From Terriglobia bacterium (GTDB taxonomy: Bacteria; Acidobacteriota; Terriglobia; Acidiferrales; UBA7541): a stretch of DNA of 64,000 nucleotides. Each line of letters opens with the position of its first letter. Within the stretch, counting starts at the first letter, position 1. The translations under genes and the position numbers were made by a program. The stretch is taken from assembly GCA_020073705.1 (NCBI GenBank), contig JAIQES010000009.1, positions 1 to 64,000 on the forward strand, read 5' to 3'. The notes under the pieces were generated by a model. The model was given only the letters and a program-made list of their open reading frames with translations. It was not told the DNA's origin and did not search any database. Of this stretch, positions 43,026 through 52,844 are shown one piece after another.

Positions 43026-43994
43026 TCACGGAATTAATAACAATTTCCCCGTCGTCTTGCGTGCTTCCAAATCTCGATGTGCTTGCTGCACATCCCGCAA
43101 AGGATAGATATGCTCAATGCGCAGTTTCACTGTTTCGTTTGAGATCATGTTCAAGACCTGGGCTGCGCGCTGTTGAAGTTCTTCATGGGTAGCGATGTAA
43201 TTGACCAAGGTAGGACGCGTAACGTACAGGGAACCTTTTTGCGAGAGTCTTACCAGATCGAAAGGCGGCACTGCCCCGCTTGCGGCGCCGAAAAGAACCA
43301 AATAGCCGCGCGGACGTAGAATATTGAGATCCTTATCAAACGTGGTCTTGCCAACACCGTCGTAAATAACGTGAACCCCTTTCCCGCCGGTGAGGCGCTT
43401 CGTTTCCGCCTCAAAATCCTGCTGTGAATAGACGATGACTTCATCCGCGCCGGCTTCACGCGCAAGCTTGGCCTTGTCCTCAGTGCCAGTCGTAGCGAGC
43501 ACTCGCGCGCCAATGTTCTTCGCCATCTGGACAAGGAGTCGCCCGACGCCGCCAGCAGCCGCGTGAATCAGGGCCGTCTCACCCTTCTTCAACGGATATG
43601 TGTCGTACACCAGATAGTGCGCAGTCATCCCTTGCAGCATGGCGGCCGCGGCCTGTTGCTGGGTGATTCCTTCTGGCACGCGAACGAGCCGGTCTGCGGG
43701 CACTGCGGCATATTCGGCGTTCGCACCCATAATCCCTGTGTAGGCGACGCGGTCTCCCGGCTTGAATGACTTCACTTCGGCGCCGACTTCGCTCACAATC
43801 CCGCTGGCCTCCTGACCCGAAACGAATGGCAGAGCCGCTGGATACCGGCCTTCGCGAAAATAGACGTCAATGAAGTTGATTCCCGCAGCCGAAACCTTTA
43901 CGACGACCTCATTTGGCTTAGGTTTGGGCACTGGAATGTCAACAAGCGTAAGGGCTTCAGGTCCACCGGGTTTTTGAACTTGTATCGCTTTCAT
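43026..43994 (-). CDS. NADPH:quinone oxidoreductase (zeta-crystallin type)
   Basis: 322 aa. Medium-chain dehydrogenase fold without zinc: VVVKVSAAGINFIDVYFREG (about residues 30-49), YPLKKGETALIHAAAGGVGR (the nucleotide-binding start), LLVQMAKNIGARVLATTGTE, and VIYDGVGKTTFDKDL. It reduces quinones by one or two electrons with NADPH, detoxifying them in the cytoplasm. Preceded by AGAGGA. The MaoC gene upstream is separate by about 120 bases. Confidence 0.9.
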   Translation of the reverse strand: MKAIQVQKPGGPEALTLVDIPVPKPKPNEVVVKVSAAGINFIDVYFREGRYPAALPFVSGQEASGIVSEVGAEVKSFKPGDRVAYTGIMGANAEYAAVPADRLVRVPEGITQQQAAAAMLQGMTAHYLVYDTYPLKKGETALIHAAAGGVGRLLVQMAKNIGARVLATTGTEDKAKLAREAGADEVIVYSQQDFEAETKRLTGGKGVHVIYDGVGKTTFDKDLNILRPRGYLVLFGAASGAVPPFDLVRLSQKGSLYVTRPTLVNYIATHEELQQRAAQVLNMISNETVKLRIEHIYPLRDVQQAHRDLEARKTTGKLLLIP

Positions 43995-44115
43995 AGTGAT
44001 TCCTCTTGAAATCGTGGTCTTGTAATTTCCATTCGCCCCGCACCAAGGCGCTGGGTCCGTCTCATTTCTAGTCGGCTAGTATATTCCACCTGGAGCCTTT
44101 AGAGAGCACGCCCTG

Positions 44116-44586
44116 CTATTTAGTAGCTGCCGGTTTCTTCAACATGAGCGCGAGCCGCTGGCAGGACGCGACTTCCTCATCGTGCTGATTGAAGCAGCGG
44201 TGAATAAAGGTCACAACACCCCGATCGGGTTTGCTACGGCTTTCCCGCACACCGATCACTTCGGTTTGGACCCGGATGGTGTCGCCATGAAAGAGTGGCT
44301 TTGGAAATCGCACGTTGTCCCATCCCAAATTGGCTATCGTCGTCCTTAACGTGGTATCTCCGATCGATATTCCCACCATCATGCTGAGCGTAAGACAGCT
44401 ATTGACCAGCGGCCGGCCATATTGGGACTTTTTCATGTACTCGGCATCCAGATGGAGCGCGGAGGGATTGTGCGTCATCGTGGTGAAAAAAACATTGTCG
44501 GCTTCGGTAATCGTGCGGTGCAATGAATGATTAAAGATCATGCCCACTTTAAACTCTTCAAAATATAGGCCTGTCATCTTCGTCAC
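44116..44586 (-). CDS. MaoC-family (hot-dog) dehydratase
   Basis: 156 aa. AGGAG precedes the ATG. FEEFKVGMIFNHSLHRTITE (about residues 9-28) and NVFFTTMTHNPSALHLDAEY (about 31-50) are typical of MaoC; the D and H of 'D/N...NPxHxD' are represented by NPSALHLD. VNSCLTLSMMVGISIGDTTL continues the helix of the hot-dog. Family members hydrate enoyl-CoA or mesaconyl-like esters. The exact substrate is unknown. Confidence 0.85.
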   Translation of the reverse strand: MTKMTGLYFEEFKVGMIFNHSLHRTITEADNVFFTTMTHNPSALHLDAEYMKKSQYGRPLVNSCLTLSMMVGISIGDTTLRTTIANLGWDNVRFPKPLFHGDTIRVQTEVIGVRESRSKPDRGVVTFIHRCFNQHDEEVASCQRLALMLKKPAATK

Positions 44587-44878
44587 TCCTATCGGCCCAG
44601 TCGCATGGGATCTTCATGAGAGCACTTCAATGTCGTGATCGAAACCCCTTGGAATAATACCGGCATTCACGTCCCCACGAACAGTAGAAATGAGGAGATA
44701 GCTATGACGCATCATGGGACGCCCGCAAGAACGACACAGAACCATCTTGGAGATTCCGTGAGGGCGTCGCAATCTGAACTTATGGCAAGCATTGGCATTG
44801 GGCGCCCATCTCTGCTGCCGGAGCCGGCGTTGCCCACTTCGAGTTTCCGGAAGTGAGCAGAGTAATAATTGACGCTCT

Positions 44879-47140
44879 TCAGGTGTTCGGAATGCGGCGC
44901 TGTCGATTGTCCGACAGGTGTTTCCGCAGAGCATCAATAATCTTCTGACGCCCATCGCCCTGTATGTCCTTGCGTAGTTCCTGAAGAGCGATGTGAACGA
45001 CGTCGTGATGATGAAGTTCCTCCGGCGCGACTTCATTGCTGAGTTCGAGCCAGATGCCGTGGAGCAGATCAATTTCTTTGGAGGTCAGCCGCGGGGCGTG
45101 GGGACCCAGATAAAATACATGCTCCTGGCCGCTCGGCGAATAAATTTCGAGCGTCAAATGAGGTCTCGGTTCAGGCAGTGCTTCCCAGGCCAAGCCTGCT
45201 ATGCGAGCTTCGTCCGCTATCGCTCTCCAAGACGACAATCCCAGTGCAATCGTGGAGGATTGAAGACTTTGCGCCGCGCGAAGGATGCCATCCCATTTCT
45301 CTGTCGCAGGCGCGACGGCCAGATGAATGGATTTGCCTTTCTTCTCTGCCAAGGCCAGCGCGCGGGTAAATAAATCCTGTTCATTGACGCTAAAGAGATC
45401 TTCGGCTGAGAGTTCGTGCTCTCCGGCACCGGCACGAGCGAGGAGCCGCAAGTGAATGACGATGACGTCTTGCTCATGGGGATTGACGCGGTCAAGCACC
45501 GCAGACAGGTTATAAAGTGTGTTGTAGTTCCGGACCATCACAAGTGTGTTCCCGGGGCGAACGTCGAGGGCGGTAGGGGTTAAGTCCCCGCCGGCCTCCA
45601 GGTTGAACATATCGAGTTCGGCATGGATCCCGCCATGCTTCCGAGTGGCTTTTTCTGAGATCACAAAAATGGAAAAAAAGATTATTGTGAAACCAACCCC
45701 GGCGAGCGTGGCCACCTGCTTTGTGAAGAGATTGATAATGCTGAGAGCAAAGAGCGTGAGCGTAAGCAAACCCAGCCCCAGCGGAATTTCCAGTTTCCCC
45801 AATTTAAAATTCAAAGGCACACGGAATTCCCGTTTCCCGGGCTGTTTGTACCGGAGCACCAGCACCGCCAGACCCTTCATCGAGAAGCTCCACATCACGC
45901 CAAACGCATAAGCTTCACCGAGGACAAAAATATTTCCCCGGCTCAGTATGATCGTCAGCAGTTGTAGAGCCACGATGAGGTTGATTAATCGATAGGAGGT
46001 CCCAAACCGTCGATGCGGGTGACGGAACCACGGCGGGAGAATGCCGTCTTCGGAGACCCTGTTGAGGACGCCGTTCGAACCCACGATCGCGGTATTCACG
46101 GCGCCCGCCAGCATCAGGACGCCCACGAGCACAACAAAGGCCTGGAAAACCAATCTCAGGTGGTAGGGTCCGACAAAATTCATGGCCAGACCACTTATCA
46201 AGTTGCCGAAGTATTGGGGGCGAACCGCGTTCGGGATAATCATGAATGCAAGGAATGAGACACCTGCAGTGAAAATAACGCTGTAAACGAATATGACAAA
46301 ACCTGCCTTCTTCAAATTGAGAAGCTTCGGATGCTCAATTTCACGGTAGACCTGCGCCAGGGTCTCCTCGCCGCTCATTGCCAAAACGGAGTGCCCAAGG
46401 CCAATGAGAATGCCGATGAGGCCGACCGTGTAAGGCAAATGGCTGAAGCGCAGCCACCCAAGGGCTTCGTCTGAAAACGTCAGATTCGAGGGCCTCGGCA
46501 ACGGCGGGAGATGAACCCCGCGCACCCAGAGGGTCACGATGCCCCAGACAACCATCACGATGACCATGGCCGTGGTCACGTACATGATCTGCAGCGCCTT
46601 CCCGCTCGCCTCCGGTATTCCTTTAACGTTCTCCCACCAGAAATAGACAGTGATCAGGACGGCGAATACCGCCGACGTCGAATTGATGGGAAGCGCGAAA
46701 TGCATGTGCAAACCGCTGAACACCTCGTTGAGGAATCCGGTCAAGTATTGGCCTGCCGAGACGCCGCTGATGGGCCCGGTCAAGATGTAATCGAACATCA
46801 AGGCGGAAACGGAAAAGTTCGCGAGCGTGCTGCCCATCGCTTCTTTAACTACACGATACACACCCCCTCGCACGAACATGCTGCAGCTCTCGATGTACAT
46901 CGCACAGACCGCATATGAGAGCAGCATGATGCCCAGGATGAACCAGGGCGCTGCCTTGCCGATGGCTTGTTCGGCGATTGCTCCCGCATAGAAGGCAGAG
47001 GAGCCAAGATCATTGAGTACGATGGCGGCCGCCCGCCAGAAAGAAATGAAGGACAGCATGGCGGTCGTCGCAAGCACGACCCGTGGCAGGCCGGGCTTGC
47101 CAGTTGCGCTCGGCGTCTGTGGAACGCTATTGGTGGACAT
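44879..47140 (-). CDS. APC-family amino acid permease with cytoplasmic domain
   Basis: 753 aa. The first ~490 residues have about twelve hydrophobic helices; the start of helix 1 reads RVVLATTAMLSFISFWRAAA, and LIGLGHSVLAMSGEETLAQV (about 230-249) has the 'SGEE' turn of the family. The C-terminal ~230 residues form a soluble domain with alternating strands and helices (DVRPGNTLVMVRNYNTLYNL, DVIVIHLRLLARAGAGE, IHLAVAPATEKWDGILRAAQ), resembling a universal-stress-type fold. Such large APC proteins couple transport to a regulatory domain. Substrate unknown. The gene upstream, a USP-like pseudogene, ends seven bases before its start. Confidence 0.85.
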   Translation of the reverse strand: MSTNSVPQTPSATGKPGLPRVVLATTAMLSFISFWRAAAIVLNDLGSSAFYAGAIAEQAIGKAAPWFILGIMLLSYAVCAMYIESCSMFVRGGVYRVVKEAMGSTLANFSVSALMFDYILTGPISGVSAGQYLTGFLNEVFSGLHMHFALPINSTSAVFAVLITVYFWWENVKGIPEASGKALQIMYVTTAMVIVMVVWGIVTLWVRGVHLPPLPRPSNLTFSDEALGWLRFSHLPYTVGLIGILIGLGHSVLAMSGEETLAQVYREIEHPKLLNLKKAGFVIFVYSVIFTAGVSFLAFMIIPNAVRPQYFGNLISGLAMNFVGPYHLRLVFQAFVVLVGVLMLAGAVNTAIVGSNGVLNRVSEDGILPPWFRHPHRRFGTSYRLINLIVALQLLTIILSRGNIFVLGEAYAFGVMWSFSMKGLAVLVLRYKQPGKREFRVPLNFKLGKLEIPLGLGLLTLTLFALSIINLFTKQVATLAGVGFTIIFFSIFVISEKATRKHGGIHAELDMFNLEAGGDLTPTALDVRPGNTLVMVRNYNTLYNLSAVLDRVNPHEQDVIVIHLRLLARAGAGEHELSAEDLFSVNEQDLFTRALALAEKKGKSIHLAVAPATEKWDGILRAAQSLQSSTIALGLSSWRAIADEARIAGLAWEALPEPRPHLTLEIYSPSGQEHVFYLGPHAPRLTSKEIDLLHGIWLELSNEVAPEELHHHDVVHIALQELRKDIQGDGRQKIIDALRKHLSDNRQRRIPNT

Positions 47141-47146
47141 ATCAGT

Positions 47147-47680
47147 CTAAGTAGGTATCCGCTCCGACGCAGCGAGCATCGCGGAAATGTTCTCCTTCGT
47201 AAGTATAAACAGAACTCGTAGCCCGCATGATTGGAGAAAGGCAGCCGGCTTTTGCTCCTGAGTGGGCAATCAACGCCTCTTGCCGCCGACGAGAATGATG
47301 GATTCGGGTTCGAGAACATTCGGCAAGCATTGTTCCTTGTCCCTGCACAAGCATACCCGAATTACGATCTCCAAGTCCTCGCAACCCGCCGCGGCCAAGG
47401 ATTGAAGGCGTTGTTCGGTGAACGTTGTAGGGACCGGCGGGACTGTTATGGAAAACTGGCGCGGAACGATCTGGGGGAACCAGCGCACGATTCGAGCGCC
47501 CAGACAACGTGCCCATTTGCTAGCCGTATGCAACGCAACTTGAGCACCAAGCCAAGTGGTAAATATGACGTTGACTTCGAACTTCGCATCGAATCCTGAG
47601 CATTCGCGGGGCACAGGAATCGCCATCTGCTCGCCCACCGTGAGCAATCCAGGTTTTCTACTCTCTGACATGCAGTTCAC
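47147..47680 (-). pseudogene. USP-like small protein gene broken by an in-frame TGA
   Basis: The frame from 47680 reads to a TGA at 47270-47272, then continues open for 40 more codons to a TAG at 47147-47149. The residues on both sides belong to one domain: FTEQRLQSLAAAGCEDLEIV, VCLCRDKEQCLPNVLEP, ESIILVGGKRR, [TGA], LPTQEQKPAAFLQSCGLRVL. In homologous proteins I recall a Trp-Trp or Trp at this place ('GGRRRWWPT'), so TGG to TGA is the simplest change. The protein looks like half of a universal-stress-like pair and sits next to the APC permease, whose own tail has a similar fold. Either the gene is inactive, or the TGA is read through. Confidence 0.65.
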
Positions 47681-47913
47681 GGCCTAAATAAATACATTAG
47701 AATTCGTAAGGAACTCATAAAGACCGCGGGAATTTCACTGAGGCACAGAAATGCACCAACCAGCTAAATCGCTGTCAAATCAGTGAATGAGACGACTTGC
47801 GACTAAGTCTGTGGACGGAGGGTAAACCGAGGAACAAACGAACGTTTCGGCTTCATCGCAACATCGCGCCGATCTGCGCGTCCGGGGATCAACGCCGGCT
47901 CATGACATGGCCC

Positions 47914-50900
47914 CTATCGCGAGGAACCTAAATCCGACAGGTTCGGTGCATCCGCCCTGCGAGCGATCGGCGCGCCAATAGGCCCACTGGGGACTTGGCC
48001 GTGCGAGGAAGGACCCGTTTCGGACTCAACACCGTGCTTGCGGCCGAACATGCGTGCTCCCCACTCCTTCGCCTGTTCCATATAGATATAGACGACTGGC
48101 GTGAGGAAAAGTGTCACGATTTGGGAGAAAGCCAGCCCGCCGACTACTGACACCCCAAGAGGCCGCCGCGTCTCACCGCCCGCCCCAAGACCCAAAGCGA
48201 TCGGGAGCGTGCCCATCAGCGCCGCCATCGTCGTCATCATGATGGGGCGGAACCGGACCAAGCAGCCCTGATAGATGGCCTCGGCCGGACTCAAGCCTTC
48301 CTTGCGTTGCGCCTCGAGCGCAAAGTCGATCATCATGATGGCATTTTTCTTGACGATGCCGATGAGCATGATGATGCCCACAAAGCCATAGATGTCCAGG
48401 TTCATATCGAGGAGCGGTGAAACCCATCCCTTCGCCGCAGCCATATGGAAAAGGTAGAGTGACAGAAGCGCCCCAAAGCCCGCTGCAGGCAGTCCGGATA
48501 GAATCGTAATGGGATGGAGGAAGCTTTCATAGAGAATGCCGAGAATGATGTAGATCACAAGGACGGCCATCACGAGTAGCATGCCGAGACCCGCAAGTGA
48601 TGACTGAAAGGCCTGCGCATTTCCTTGGAAGGTGGTCGTGGTTGTCGGGGGGAGAGCCTCCCTTGCCAAGTCATCGATTTCGTTCACGGCGTCTCCAATC
48701 GAAGTGCCGGGCTTTAGGTTAAAGGAAATAGTTACCGCGGGCAGTTGCCCCAAGTGATTTACCGAAAGCGGTCCCAAGGTGGGAGTAAGTTTCGCCACGG
48801 CACTGAGCGGCACGAGTTGCCCGGACTTTGTCGAGTGGACGTAGAGTGACGCAATCTTATTCGCATCGCGCTGATATTCCGGCTCCAGTTCGAGGATGAC
48901 CCAATACTGGTTATTGGGCGCAAAAATGGTAGAGATCTGGCGTTGGCCATAGGCAGAATACAGCGCGCTTTCGATTTGATTCACCGTCACCCCATACGAG
49001 GAAGCGGCGTCGCGGTCGATATCGACGTTGATCTGAGGATTTCGGATTTGGAGATCGCTGCTGACGTCTGTCAGACCCGGCAGGGCACGCATCTTCGCCG
49101 TGAAACCCTGCGCTGAATCGTAGAGGTCCTTCGTACTCGGGCTTTGTATCGTGAACTGGTAGAGGGCCTTGCTTTGCAAACCGCCGATACGGATTGGAGG
49201 ATCGTTCCGGAGATACGTTGTGATCCCGGGCACCGCGGCAAGCTTGGGGCGTAACTCGTTGATGACCTGGTCGACCTGCAGGCGTTCGGAGCGCGGCTTC
49301 AGCCGGATGCTGAGGTTTCCTTGATTCATGGTTTTGTTGCCCACGCCAATCCCTGACATTACGTAGGCGACCGCAGGATCCTGCACCAGGATCTCGCAGA
49401 CTTGTCTCTGGTGCTCCCGAATGGCGTCAAACGAAATCCCTTCAATGGCTTCGGTGGTCCCGTTGATCTGATTGGTATCCTCGCTCGGCAGGAAACCCTT
49501 CGGGATGATGACAGCGAGATAGTACGTCCCGACCGCCAGGGCCGCCGCAAACATCATCGTGGCCAACTTATGCCGAAGCGCGACCTGAAGACAACGGGTG
49601 TATCCCGTCTGGAGCCCCACCTGCATGGACTCAAAGAAGTTGTAGAGGCGGCCATGCTTTATCTCGCGCTGAGGTTTCAGGAAGCGGCTGCAAAGCATCG
49701 GCGTGAGCGTCAGGGACACGAAGCCTGACACCAGGATGGCCGTCATGATCGTCACGGCGAACTCGTGCAATAGCCGGCCGAGGACGCCCCCCATGAACAG
49801 CACCGGAAGAAACACAGCCGTAAGCGACAGCGTCATCGAAAGGATCGTAAAACCGATCTCCCCGGAGCCGTTGATGGCGGCCTCCATCACGCCTTCTCCG
49901 TGCTCTATGTGACGCACAATGTTTTCCAGCATCACGATCGCGTCGTCCACGACGAAGCCCACCGAGAGACATAGGGCCATCAGCGAAAGGTTGTCGATCG
50001 AATAGCCGCACAGATACATCACGGCAAAGGTGCCCACAAGCGAGAATGGGAGCGCAAGGCTGGGAATCGTCGTTGCCGACAAGTTCCGCAAAAACAGGAA
50101 GATGACCATGATCACAAGGCAAAGTGCAAGCAAGAGGGTGTACTTTACATCATCCACCGAGTTGCGAATCGTGATCGAACGGTCGAAAAGTACGTACATG
50201 TTCACGGACGGAGGTAGCTCCGCCTGCAAACGGGGCAGCATCGCTTTGATTCCGTCCACCACTTGCACAGCATTCGTGCCAGGCTGTTTAAAGATGGCCA
50301 TATTGATGGCGAGCGTACCGTGGGGCGCGTTCGCGTCATAGTAGAAGTTCAGGTTCTTGTCGTTTTGGACGCTGTCGATGACGCGCCCTAAATCAGCAAT
50401 CCGGACTGGGGAGCCATTACGGTAAGCGACGATCAACTTGGCATAATCAGCAGCTTTGAAGAGCTGGCCCTGGGTCTGCACGGTTGGCGCGCGCTGGGGC
50501 CCCCAGATCGTGCCCGTCGGGAGGTTTACATTGCCACTTGTGATAGCGCTCTCGACGTCATCAATGCCGATTTGCCGGGTGGAAAGCGCTTGGGGATCCA
50601 ATTGAATATGCGGGGAATATTTAAAATTTCCCCAAATCTGCACCAGCGCGACGCCGTCCACCGTTGAGATACTCGGGGCGATCATCGTCTCGGCATACTC
50701 ATCCACATCGGAAAGCCGGAGCGTGTTCGAGGTGAGGGTTACTGCGAGGACCGGATAGTCGGCCGGGTTTTGCCTGGTGTACGAAGGCGGGGCCGGCATA
50801 CTCGGCGGCAACAGCCGACCAGCCTGCGAAATAGCGGCTTGCACGTCCTGAGCGGCGCCGTCGAGATTGCGTTCGAGACTGAACTGCAGCACGATCTGGG

Positions 50901-51165
50901 TCGCGCCGACCCTGCTCGAGGACACCATGGAATCAAGACCAGCGATATTGGAGAACTGTCTTTCCAGCGGCAACGCAACCGCTGCGGCCATCGTGTCCGG
51001 GTTCGCGCCGGGCAGGCTCGCATACACGTTGATAGTCGGATAGTCTACGTTCGGTAAATCGCTCACCGGCAAGACCCGGTAACTTGCGATCCCAAATAGC
51101 AGGATGGCCATCATGACCAGCGTGGTTGCGATCGGCCGCTGAATAAATCTTTCAGGAATGCTCAT
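47914..51165 (-). CDS. RND efflux permease (MdtB/AcrB type)
   Basis: 1083 aa. Twelve membrane helices in two halves with two large periplasmic loops. The proton relay pair is in LCLSVGFVVDDAIVMLENIV (about residues 398-417), and the second half has LDIYGFVGIIMLIGIVKKNA. The N-terminus MSIPERFIQRPIATTLVMMA is typical of MdtB/MdtC permeases. It pumps hydrophobic compounds out of the periplasm with an adaptor and an outer-membrane channel. Its adaptor is 32 bases upstream; no channel is in this pair, so it may use the OMF encoded at 53961. Confidence 0.93.
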   Translation of the reverse strand: MSIPERFIQRPIATTLVMMAILLFGIASYRVLPVSDLPNVDYPTINVYASLPGANPDTMAAAVALPLERQFSNIAGLDSMVSSSRVGATQIVLQFSLERNLDGAAQDVQAAISQAGRLLPPSMPAPPSYTRQNPADYPVLAVTLTSNTLRLSDVDEYAETMIAPSISTVDGVALVQIWGNFKYSPHIQLDPQALSTRQIGIDDVESAITSGNVNLPTGTIWGPQRAPTVQTQGQLFKAADYAKLIVAYRNGSPVRIADLGRVIDSVQNDKNLNFYYDANAPHGTLAINMAIFKQPGTNAVQVVDGIKAMLPRLQAELPPSVNMYVLFDRSITIRNSVDDVKYTLLLALCLVIMVIFLFLRNLSATTIPSLALPFSLVGTFAVMYLCGYSIDNLSLMALCLSVGFVVDDAIVMLENIVRHIEHGEGVMEAAINGSGEIGFTILSMTLSLTAVFLPVLFMGGVLGRLLHEFAVTIMTAILVSGFVSLTLTPMLCSRFLKPQREIKHGRLYNFFESMQVGLQTGYTRCLQVALRHKLATMMFAAALAVGTYYLAVIIPKGFLPSEDTNQINGTTEAIEGISFDAIREHQRQVCEILVQDPAVAYVMSGIGVGNKTMNQGNLSIRLKPRSERLQVDQVINELRPKLAAVPGITTYLRNDPPIRIGGLQSKALYQFTIQSPSTKDLYDSAQGFTAKMRALPGLTDVSSDLQIRNPQINVDIDRDAASSYGVTVNQIESALYSAYGQRQISTIFAPNNQYWVILELEPEYQRDANKIASLYVHSTKSGQLVPLSAVAKLTPTLGPLSVNHLGQLPAVTISFNLKPGTSIGDAVNEIDDLAREALPPTTTTTFQGNAQAFQSSLAGLGMLLVMAVLVIYIILGILYESFLHPITILSGLPAAGFGALLSLYLFHMAAAKGWVSPLLDMNLDIYGFVGIIMLIGIVKKNAIMMIDFALEAQRKEGLSPAEAIYQGCLVRFRPIMMTTMAALMGTLPIALGLGAGGETRRPLGVSVVGGLAFSQIVTLFLTPVVYIYMEQAKEWGARMFGRKHGVESETGPSSHGQVPSGPIGAPIARRADAPNLSDLGSSR

Positions 51166-51197
51166 GTCCTTCTCCTGTGAAATTCGGTCGACGCCCT

Positions 51198-52436
51198 TTA
51201 CTGTGCCTTGGGACGGGTCGATTTACCTGTTGATGGATCTGCAGCACCCGCTTGCTGATCTGCTGGGCGGTCCGCAGCCTTATCCGTTGGTCCGGCGTTG
51301 CCATTCTTGACCTCGACCTTCGCGCCAGGCACCAAATTTACCTGGCCATCGGTGACGACGGTCTCGCCGGGCTGGAGCCCCTTCTCAACTACGGTATCAG
51401 CGTCAATGGTCCTGGTTGGCACAACAGCGCGCTGTTCGACCGTATTGTTCGCCCTCACCACGTACACATACGAACCCTGCAGGGTCGTGACAATGGAATG
51501 TGCCGGCACAACGGTAGCATTGGGTTGTTCTGAGAGCGTAAGCAAGACATTAACGTACAAGCCGGGCCAGAGACGATTCCGCGAATTTTCGAATGTCCCC
51601 CTCAGGTGAATCGATCCGGTCGTGGAATCCACGATGTTGTCCACGAACGTTAGTGTGCCCTGTATTGGCGGACCCGGATCCTGCGGTATGGTGGCCATGA
51701 CGTGGAGCGCTCCCCGGTCCACATGTTCCTTGATATCGGGCCAATACTGCTGCGGGACGGTAAAGTTCACATAAATTGGGTTAACTTGATTGATTATAAC
51801 AATGGGCACATCCGCTACCTTCACCAAATTGCCGGGCTTCACCATGATTGTGCCGGTCCGCCCGTCAATCGGCGACTTGATCGTGCAGTATTCAAGATTG
51901 AGTTCCGCTGTCTTGACGGCGGCCTCATCGGCATGCACGATTGCATCGGACGCGTCGGCTGCGCTTGTATAAGAGTCCACCTGCTGAGCCGGCACTACCC
52001 CTTGATCGAAAAGCGTCTTGTAGCGCTGCGCTTGCGCGCGATTGTACATGCCTGTGGCCTTATCGCGAGCGAGCGCAGCCTTTGCTTGCGCGAGCGCGGC
52101 ATCATAGGGCCGCGGGTCGATCGTGAGCAATACTCGTCCCTTGGTAACGAAATCACCCTCTTTGAAATGAACGTCTTGAACCTCACCGGGAACCTGCGCC
52201 CTAATCGAGATCGTAGAAATCGCCTCCACGTTGCCCACAGCCGTGACCTCGACAGGCATCGTCTTTTGGGTGACCGTGCCGACAACCACAGGAACCGGTG
52301 GCCGCGGTGGCGGCGCGGCCTGCTGCTTCGCACAACCAGAGGCAAATGCACCTAGAGTAATCAGGGTGGCGGGCGCGAGTATCCACCGTGCCCAGCACAT
52401 GCGTGTTTTCAAGTTCCAATCATGATATCTGCTCAT
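51198..52436 (-). CDS. RND efflux periplasmic adaptor (MdtA type)
   Basis: 412 aa. A lipoprotein signal (LAPATLITLGAFASGCAKQQ) puts it on the inner membrane. Beta-barrel and lipoyl halves flank a helical hairpin (about residues 100-200): ISIRAQVPGEVQDVHFKEGD, LAQAKAALARDKATGMYNRA, and SPIDGRTGTIMVKPGNLVKV. The C-terminal membrane-proximal domain has TVVEKGLQPGETVVTDGQVN. A Lys/Asn-rich, Thr/Pro-rich tail ends it. Operon with the permease at 47914. Confidence 0.92.
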   Translation of the reverse strand: MSRYHDWNLKTRMCWARWILAPATLITLGAFASGCAKQQAAPPPRPPVPVVVGTVTQKTMPVEVTAVGNVEAISTISIRAQVPGEVQDVHFKEGDFVTKGRVLLTIDPRPYDAALAQAKAALARDKATGMYNRAQAQRYKTLFDQGVVPAQQVDSYTSAADASDAIVHADEAAVKTAELNLEYCTIKSPIDGRTGTIMVKPGNLVKVADVPIVIINQVNPIYVNFTVPQQYWPDIKEHVDRGALHVMATIPQDPGPPIQGTLTFVDNIVDSTTGSIHLRGTFENSRNRLWPGLYVNVLLTLSEQPNATVVPAHSIVTTLQGSYVYVVRANNTVEQRAVVPTRTIDADTVVEKGLQPGETVVTDGQVNLVPGAKVEVKNGNAGPTDKAADRPADQQAGAADPSTGKSTRPKAQ

Positions 52437-52844
52437 ATTTACCAGTCACCTAGCCAAGTCTGCGTCCACATTCCCGTAGGGGTACAATCTTCAAATTCTT
52501 AGACGTTCCACGACCTACCTGGGTTACACGCAGAAACATGCGAGCGGTCATAAGTTTTAGTGATAGCACCCCTTACGCAACTTCCGTCGGACGCTACGAC
52601 CCCCAAACCTACGCCGACCCTATTCATCATCAGATTCTATAAACAGCCTCTTTGATAAGTGGGCCTGATGCCATCCTTTGGCGATGGAACTACATTTCAT
52701 GGCTCTCGTGATCTTAAAAATCTAGCTCAAATGGCAGCGAGTTCCGGGCCCACTTCGCGCGTAAGTCCAAAGGCGAACCGGATGGGAGAACCGGCCATTT
52801 CAAACGCGTATTCGTAGTGTCGCGCCAGCGCTCTTTCCGGGAAT
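52437..52844. other. Intergenic stretch
   Basis: 408 bases between the adaptor start and the end of the flavin reductase gene. Nothing recognisable beyond the expected promoter of the adaptor operon. Confidence 0.5.

Noticed and set aside
44635-44856. 73-codon plus-strand frame between the MaoC and APC genes
   Set aside because: No signal, domain or start site; composition unlike neighbouring genes.
47270-47272. TGA as a selenocysteine codon
   Set aside because: The aligned residue in similar proteins is Trp, not Cys, and no SECIS-like hairpin is obvious right after it.
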